Of a stretch of DNA of 64,000 nt, positions 57,206 through 64,000 are shown piece by piece. Every line of letters begins with the position of its first letter. Positions within the stretch are counted from its first letter, which is position 1. Source of the DNA: Ashinkailepas kermadecensis (taxonomy: Eukaryota > Arthropoda > Thecostraca > Neolepadidae); assembly GCA_034440615.1 (NCBI GenBank), contig JAOTOM010004867.1, forward strand, positions 372,001 to 436,000, written 5' to 3'. The position numbers and the translations under genes are program-made. The notes beneath the pieces were generated by a model. It was given only the letters and a program-made list of their open reading frames with translations, searched no databases and was not told where the DNA came from.

Positions 57206-57768
57206 ACCGGTATGAGGATTGGGCTTCACTTTTTCCTTGCGATCCGCTCTGCAAACCTTTTCAACGCGGCAACCGCGGCGGGTCCTTCCTGGCAGCGATG
57301 GGCCTCGCCACCAAGTTTCTATAAGGAGGGGGACGCCAGTGGGATTGGAAGCACTGAATCATCAGCCATGGATAGCACAAGCGATAAGCTCACAAAGCAG
57401 CACCAATGTAAATTCGTTTTACTGGGTTTATTCATTATAGCATAGATACCTAGTTACTTCTGCTGAAAGGAAATACGAAAAATGACTGTTCCTAACGAAA
57501 CTAAGCATTGCGGCTGGGAGCAGCGCTTTGTCTACGCAATTAAGGGTTCAGGCGATTTAGCCTTCATCCCAGACTCTCGTTGGACGACACTGACCCATAG
57601 AGGGAGCTTCTCGAAAGCTTCTGGTATGACAGGGCCTCGTCTAACAAGATTTGACTGGAAGAGGAGGAATGCTACAATTGACTTCAATTGGGCCAAATAG
57701 CCTTTCGACCCCAGGAATACTCAAGCCGTGGAAAATTCGATTTGACCGCGGAGGCACGACCCCGCAGA
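57206..57768. other. Unassigned DNA
   Basis: No domain recognised in the short plus-strand frames (57212-57445, 57482-57700). Confidence 0.35.
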
Positions 57769-58385
57769 TAGCATGTATACAGTTAACAGTATGGCATGCA
57801 TACAGTTAACATGCTAGAGGGGGCCTACAGTATGTACATGCATACATGTAACATGCTAGAGTGGGCCCTACATTATGGCATATATGCAGTTATTATGCTA
57901 GAGGGGGCCCTACAGTATGATATGTATGCCGTTAATATGCTAGAGGGGGTCCTACAGTATGACATGCATACAGTTAACATGATAGAGGGGGCCCTGCAGT
58001 ATGTACATGCATACATGTAACATGCTAGAGTGGGCCCTACATTATGGCATGTATGCAGTTAATATGCTAGAGAGGGACCTACAGTATGGCATGTATGCAG
58101 TTAATATGCTAGAGGGGGCCCTACAGTATGACATACATACATGTAACATGCTTGAGGGGGCCCTACAGTATGACATATATGCAGTTAATATGCTAGAGGG
58201 GGCCCTACAGTATGACATATATGCAGTTATTATGCTTGAGGGGGCCCTACAGTATGACATATATGCAGTTATTATGCTAGAGGGGGCCCTACAGTATGAC
58301 ATGCATACAGTTAATATGCTAGAGGGGGCCCTACAGTATGACATGTATGCAGCTAATATGCTAGAGGTCCTACAGTATGATACTC
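57769..58385. repeat. 43-bp minisatellite, ~14 copies
   Basis: Unit GCCCTACAGTATGACATGTA TGCAGTTAATATGCTAGAGG GGG with variants CATACATGTAACATG and TTATTATGC. One stretch (57830-57960) recurs at 58000-58130, so several units were duplicated together. Confidence 0.95.
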
Positions 58386-58539
58386 ATACATACATGAGAT
58401 AGTAGTCGAATATTTGTGGAATGCTGTGTTCGGAAAGTGATGTTGGAAGCGGTAAAGTATATGGCAGTAAAGTCGTGTAGCAGCAATTCCGAACATGAGT
58501 TTTGTCGGAAGAAGTAAAGTCTGCAATAAAAACATCCCG

Positions 58540-59500
58540 CAACATAACTGTCCCGCAGCAGTGATATGTGAGCGCTGAAGTATGTGCCAGTGAGATGATG
58601 TGGTAGTTAAGTATCATGCAGAGGTAATGTATGAATGTCCTGTAGCAGTGATATGTGAGCGCTGAAGTATGTGCCAGTGAGATGATGTGGTAGTTGAGTA
58701 CCATGCAGAGGTAATGCATGAATGTCCCGTAGCAGTGATATGTGAGCGCTGAAGTATGTGCCAGTGAGATGATGTGGTAGTTGAGTATCATGCAGAGGTA
58801 ATGCATGAATGTCCCGCAGCAGTGATATATGAGCGCTGTAGTATGTGCCAGTGAGATGATGTGGTAGTTGAGTATCATGCAGAGGTAATGTATGAATGTC
58901 CCGCAGCAGTGATATATGAGCGCTGAAGTATGTACCAGTGAGATGATGTGGTAGTTAAGTATCATGCAGAGGTAATGTATGAATGTCCCGTAGCAGTGAT
59001 ATGTGAGCGCTGAGGTATGTGCCAGTGAGATGATGTGGTAGTTGAGTACCATGCAGAGGTAATGTATGAATGTCCCGTAGCAGTGATATATGAGCGCTGA
59101 AGTATGTACCAGTGAGATGATGTGGTAGTTAAGTATCATGCAGAGGTAATGTATGAATGTCCCGTAGCAGTGATATGTGAGCGCTGAGGTATGTGTCATT
59201 GAGATGATGTGGTAGTTAAGTATCATGCAGAGGTAATGTATGAATGCCCCGTAGCAGTGATATATGAGCGCTGAAGTATGTACCAGTGAGATGATGTGGT
59301 AGTTGAGTATCATGCAGAGGTAATGCATGAATGTCCCGTAGCAGTGATATGTGAGCGCTGAGGTATGTGCCAGTGAGATGATGTGGTAGTTGAGTATCAT
59401 GCAGAGGTAATGTATGAATGTCCTGTAGCAGTGATATGTGAGCGCTGAAGTCTGTGCCAATAAGATGATGTAGTAATAGGGTGTCATGCAGAGGTAATGT
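58540..59500. repeat. 87-bp minisatellite, 11 copies
   Basis: Unit AGTATGTGCCAGTGAGATGA … CATGCAGAGGTAATG … GTAGCAGTGATATGTGAGCG. 87 is 29 codons, so a 367-codon minus-strand frame crosses the array. Its product is a His/Tyr/Leu-rich 29-residue repeat with no known domain. I treat it as non-coding, although its near-complete lack of stops is noted. Confidence 0.95.
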
Positions 59501-60034
59501 ATGAATTAGTAAAACATTTAGCAGTAATGGCATGTGGTAGTAATGTCACGTATAAGAAATGACAACAGCAGTACAGTGTATTGCAGTTGCGCGGTGGTAC
59601 TACTACATTCCATAATATGGCTTAGAAGTAGGTATTGTCGGCTGCAGCAGCCCGTAACAATGATGCCGTGTAGTAGTAGTGTCGCGAACGAGTAATGCAG
59701 AGAGCAGTAATATTTGCGGCACTAACATCACGTCGGTGCCAGTGCGGCACTAGCAATTGATGAAACTGTCGAAGCAGTTTCTTCAGTTCTGTAAATTCCC
59801 TAGCAGCATTGACGTGTGTCCACCGACTAGTGACTGGTGGCGCCGCCCCGCGTTCGGAGTCGGATCTGCCTGTCCCCTGGTGGACGGACGGTGAAACTCC
59901 ATTAGGCATTACAGTATGTCTATTGCAGCCAGCTCAGACTACACCCACCCGGTTTTCAGAACTTGCCCGGGACTGGCGCCCCTCTCCCCCACACTCGGCC
60001 TCTCTCAGCGCCCCGAACATGTCACCATGATCTG
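59501..60034. other. Unassigned DNA
   Basis: Begins with GTAGTA/GCAGTAAT motifs that may be decayed edge copies of the 87-bp array. No gene recognised. Confidence 0.4.
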
Positions 60035-60375
60035 GCACACACATATACGACCATTGTCATGACTGGTACTGGCGTATGTATCGGCAGATGCACATACATG
60101 TACACACTCTATGGTGATCTGACACACGCATGCACGTCCGCTGCCATGACTGATACTGGCGCATGACGCATCAGCAGATGCACATGTATGTATCTACTTT
60201 GTGGTGATCTGACACACAAGTGCACGACCGGTGCCACGACTGGTGCTGGTGCATGTATCGGCAGATGCACATACATGTACCTACTTTGTGGTGATCTGAC
60301 ACACAAGTACACGACCGGTGCCACGACTGGCACTGGTGCATGTATCGGCAGATGCACATTCATGTACACACACTG
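60035..60375. repeat. 87-90-bp minisatellite, ~4 copies
   Basis: Unit ATCGGCAGATGCACATACAT … GTGGTGATCTGACACAC … CACGACTGG. Anchors at 60085, 60175, 60262 and 60349 give periods of 90, 87 and 87 bp. The sequence is unrelated to the 87-bp array 500 bp upstream. Confidence 0.92.
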
Positions 60376-61716
60376 CGGTGAATATTGACAGACCGCGTTA
60401 AGGCATGCGTTGTGCCGTGCTGCGGAGGTCTATGCCGGTCTGATTCTGCAAAGAGCCGGTTTGGGATGCCGCATATACTGGGCCTCATGATTGGACGGGG
60501 GTGTCCTTCCGTTATTACGTCCCGGCCGGAATAGTGATGGAGACAATCGTGATAATCTCGTGCGATTATCTCGTTGGGGTAATCTCGTTTGTAATCGCAG
60601 GATCTGGAAAATATTACCCGCACCAAACACATTAGCTGATCACTTTAACAGGTGAATCACCAGTCAGGGAGGAGTAGGATCACTTCATTTCACCTTCACC
60701 TTCCTCTCTTCATCTTCATCATGTTGTGAACAGGTATTCATGATTTAATTGCTTCAAATTTCGGTTTCCCCGTTTTGTTGCTAAGTTATACCTATGTCTA
60801 CCATTTCTACCACCGTACGGTTGGGAAAACTTCAAATAACCGATATATGGGACTCGATTGGGGTACAGTTTCATGACGATAGCAAAGAGTATGCATGCTA
60901 TCAACGTCAGTGTACTGAGATACTTATGGCTCTATTAAAAGCGATATTAATCAGCGTAACAAAACCGCATTCTGAAATTTTGAGCTGAAACCATCGTTAG
61001 TAGTGGTGAAATTGGATGGTATAAAAACAAAGGAGACGATAAAAACGTTAACATAAACAGTTTGGCATTGGTATGAAATCGAGGTACTAGCAGGACATTC
61101 AAAACACGTCATTCGGAACAAAAGCCTAATTACTGTACTTCTGTGGCAACGTTTCTACACGAAGTCTTTTCAATAGCAACGCCTTGGCTAGTTCTCATAT
61201 AAAGACTTGCAGAAGTCAGATTTCATATAAAGACGTACAGGAAATCGTTTGCTCAAGGACATAGTTGCATCTTTTCTCGAAAAAGCGCTCTTAGTATTCC
61301 GTCGTCTTTCTCAACTTTATTCTTAATTCGCACGATGAACAGCTACTTTAGTCTTTCGTGCATGCAGGTCTTGTAACTGATTACTCTGGCATCTATATAT
61401 GTTTTGGCTAGAATATCAATGTCGATGCAGCCTGGCATGCCATGTTGGTTCATTCCAAGATCTACAACAGGCCCTTGCATATCCGTTCTTGTGGTGTGGT
61501 TGTGTTTTGCATATGCTGTTGAGTTTGTACTATTTTAGTAGCATAATGTAACACAGGACGTTAAAATTTCCTGGAATATAGAAATACCTGTTACATATTT
61601 GCATCATTGCTCTCGTATTGTGCCACTCAAAACATGAGTTGAAACCCGTCCGAAACACCGACTGGAACGATTCGTTTTTCTGTATTATTGGTTTATTTAG
61701 ATAAGATACGCAAAGC
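60376..61716. other. Unassigned DNA
   Basis: About 1.3 kb with no recognised gene. AT-rich toward the next array. Confidence 0.4.
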
Positions 61717-62612
61717 GCATGTGTGCGGTATGGGACGACGGTGCTCATGTGTACGGTATGGGACGACGGTGCACATGTACGGTATGGGACGACGGTGCAC
61801 ATGCTGTACGGTATGGGACGACGGTGCTCATGTGTACGGTATGGGACGACGGTGCACATGCAGTACGGTATGGGACGACGGTGCTCATGCGGTACGGTAT
61901 GGGACGACGGTGCACAGGTGTATGGTATGGGACGACGGTGCACAGGTGTATGGTATGGGACGACGGTGCACATGCGGTACGGTATGGGACTACGGTGCTC
62001 ATGTGTACGGTATGGGACGACGGTGCACATGTGTACGGTATGGGACGACGGTGCACATGCGGTACAGTATGGGACGACGGTGCTCATGCGGTACGGTATG
62101 GGACGACGGTGCACATGTGTATGGTATCGGACGACGGTGCACATGCGGTACGGTATGGGACGACGGTGCACATGCGGTACGGTATGGGACGACGGTGCTC
62201 ATGTGTACGGTATGGGACGACGGTGCACATGCGGTACGGTATGGGACGACGGTGCACATGTGTACGGTATGGGACGACGGTGCACATGCGGTACGGTATG
62301 GGACGACGGTGCACATGCGGTACGGTATGGGACGACGGTGCTCATGTGTACGGTATGGGACAACGGTGCACATGCGTTACGGTATGGGACGACGGTGCAC
62401 ATGCGGTACGGTATGGGACGACGGGGCACATGCAGTACGGTATGGGACGACGGTGCACATGTGTACGGTATGGGACGACGGTGCACATGCAGTACGGTAT
62501 GGGACGACGGTGCACATGCGGTACGGTATGGGACGATGGTGCACATGCGGTACGGTATGGGACGACGGTGCTCATGTGTACGGTATGGGACGACGGTGCA
62601 CATGCGGTACGC
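61717..62612. repeat. 28/29-bp minisatellite, ~31 copies
   Basis: Unit CGGTATGGGACGACGGTGCA CATGCGGTA (29 bp) alternating irregularly with a 28-bp CATGTGTA form and with GCTCATG variants. Mixing of 28 and 29 bp gives several overlapping long frames on both strands, none with a domain. Confidence 0.97.
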
Positions 62613-62689
62613 TTCGTGACGAATAATTTAGCGTAGTGTCATGTAGGGTTGCTTTATTGGAATGATATTCGTCCACAGAAGGTCGCGGT

Positions 62690-64000
62690 CAAATAACACG
62701 TGTTAACTTGTGTCCTGAGTGTTACCATTTTTGGTGTCATGATCAATGATATAGGGGAATCACTTCCTCAGAGTGTTGGGCGGTCCCTATATGCAGACGA
62801 CTTTGCGATATGGTCACGTACCTCACGGACGCCGCTGATGCAAAGGCAGCTGCAGCTAGCCGTCAAACATCTGGAGCACTGGGGTAGTAAGAAAAGACTG
62901 TTGCCCTTCACTTCTGCCGCCGTCGCCGCCTATGTCCCAATATGGAGGTGTTGTTGTATGGGGAGAAGAAACCGGTGCAGCCGGTAGTCCGGTTTCTGGG
63001 AGTTCAATTTGACTCACGCTTGACCTACCGACATCATCTCAAAACGTTGCGAGATAAATGTGCTAAACCTCTAAATATCTTAAAATGTGTGGTTTGTATG
63101 TCTTATGGAGCAGACCGGGCAACGCTGCTCATGCTATGTCGACCGCTCATCCGTTCAAAACTAGACTATGCTTGTTGTATTTACGACGGAGCTTGTGTAA
63201 CCAGTGAGCGTACCATGGACGCAGTTCATCACTCGGCGATTCACATTATTGCTGAAGCTTTCTGCACATCTCCATCGGCTAGTATCCTGGCGAAGGCTCA
63301 CGAGCTCCCACTATGTCTACGCCGCAAACAGCTTGGAATGCGATACGCCTGCAAGCTGCGGCAACATCCGGGTCACCCGGCCTATGTCTATGTATTTTCC
63401 CACCGTGTGCTAACGATGTTCTCCGACGAACGGCCTGAGAGTGCCGCCCCATACGGTGTACGAATATCTAACATCTAACCCCATTTTATTGGATGTCTTA
63501 TACCGCTTTACCACCATGCACAATGCAGGTTAAAAAAATGGTGTTGTGTTGGACCCCAAGCCACGTATGCATCTCTGGGAACAACTTAGCTGATGCTGCC
63601 ACAAAACGTACGTCGCATGGTCCGTGCACGCGATCCCTACCTCTCCCTGCCCAATACCATTTTCGCACAATCTCGACGTTTGTGCATGCTAAATGGCAAG
63701 CTTCCTGGAACGCACTTTCTGATAATAAGCTGAGAGTAATTAAGCATCGCCTCCAAAAAATGGAGTTGGTGTTTGCATAGAAATAGGCGAGACAAAGTAG
63801 CGCTATGCTGCATGAGAATAGGGCATACATACGCAACTCGCGCTTACTTGTTATGTGGTAATGACATACCATGCTGTCCGAAATGTCACGCCCGCCTATC
63901 TATGCGTCATATCTTGCACTCCTGCTCCGGTTATGACGATGAGCGTAGACGGCACTTTGGACGCACGCAACCGATGGCACTCAGTGAAGTTTTAGGTAAC
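62690..64000 (+). pseudogene. I/Jockey-group non-LTR retrotransposon: RT C-terminal part and RNase H, continues past window
   Basis: Order on the plus strand: VLSVTIFGVMINDIG (about 62712-62756), the catalytic RT box LYADDFAIW near 62790-62817, a frame change at about 62885-62905, RFLGVQFDSRLTY near 62989-63027, and a thumb region to the stop at 63478. RNase H then appears only from its second half, CWTPSHVCISGNNLADAATK (about 63547-63606). The first catalytic part (Y-T-D-G-S type) is missing, so ~90 residues were deleted near 63470. After 63780 another frame carries a Cys/His tail (CCPKCHARLSMRHILHSC near 63870-63930) and QPMALSEVLG at the window edge. Role of the family: target-primed reverse transcription. 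Frame breaks and the deletion make it inactive. The 5' end abuts the 28/29-bp array. Confidence 0.87.

Noticed and set aside
58384..59487. 367-codon minus-strand frame with a 29-residue His/Tyr-rich repeat
   Set aside because: Follows exactly from the 87-bp array. No non-repeat coding sequence on either side and no domain.

Overview
This is a eukaryotic, non-bacterial window, most likely from an arthropod. Evidence: TTAGG-type (arthropod telomere-like) motifs at about 26.02-26.11 kb, decayed I/Jockey-group and Penelope-like retrotransposons, hAT-type DNA transposons with 8-bp target duplications, very long TA/CA/GA microsatellites, and no bacterial operon structure. The species cannot be fixed from the sequence alone. 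Almost all long open frames are by-products of tandem repeats whose unit length is a multiple of three, and should not be read as genes.

Layout. 0.5-5.0 kb: four minisatellites (81, 42, 38 and 82 bp). 5.15-5.58 kb: a broken non-LTR endonuclease. 5.69-9.81 kb: a 4.1-kb element with ends of the CAGTGG type, filled with a degenerate ~21-bp G/C-plus-A-tract array. 10.35-11.41 kb: a 38-bp minisatellite. 13.86-16.67 kb: an almost complete 2.8-kb hAT-like transposon with 141-bp terminal inverted repeats, a perfect 8-bp target duplication and a transposase frame broken by two single-base shifts. 16.73-17.79 kb: a 1-kb fold-back repeat. 19.6-19.9 kb: a Penelope-like RT fragment. 21.07-23.89 kb: a 25-bp array of about 95 copies growing out of a ~127-bp higher-order repeat. 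25.83-26.27 kb: an inverted repeat around a TTAGG-like core. 31.4-32.2 kb: a 73-bp array. 35.0-38.3 kb: a non-LTR RT/RNase H on the minus strand abutting a gag (ORF1) relic on the plus strand, the latter with a 38-bp minisatellite inside it. 39.68-40.98 kb: the only convincing host gene candidate, a minus-strand intronless frame with TATA, initiator and CRE motifs upstream. 41.69-43.05 kb: a 52-bp GC-box array.

43.62-50.66 kb: a 7-kb element of the same family as the 5.7-9.8 kb one. It is inserted inside a 47-bp minisatellite and carries inverted arms plus a 20-bp array. 50.9-51.4 kb: a 46-bp array. 53.3-53.5 kb: four perfect CRE palindromes in 155 bp. 57.0-62.6 kb: five more tandem arrays (81, 43, 87, 87 and 28/29 bp). 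62.7-64.0 kb: a plus-strand I/Jockey-group RT/RNase H relic running off the window.

The best candidates for something undescribed are the array-carrying DNA elements, in which a ~1.2-kb stretch of diverged monomers keeps the same order in copies at 7.6-8.8, 44.9-45.7 and 46.2-47.3 kb (the last inverted), and the hAT-like transposon with unusually long inverted repeats and a compositionally split transposase.
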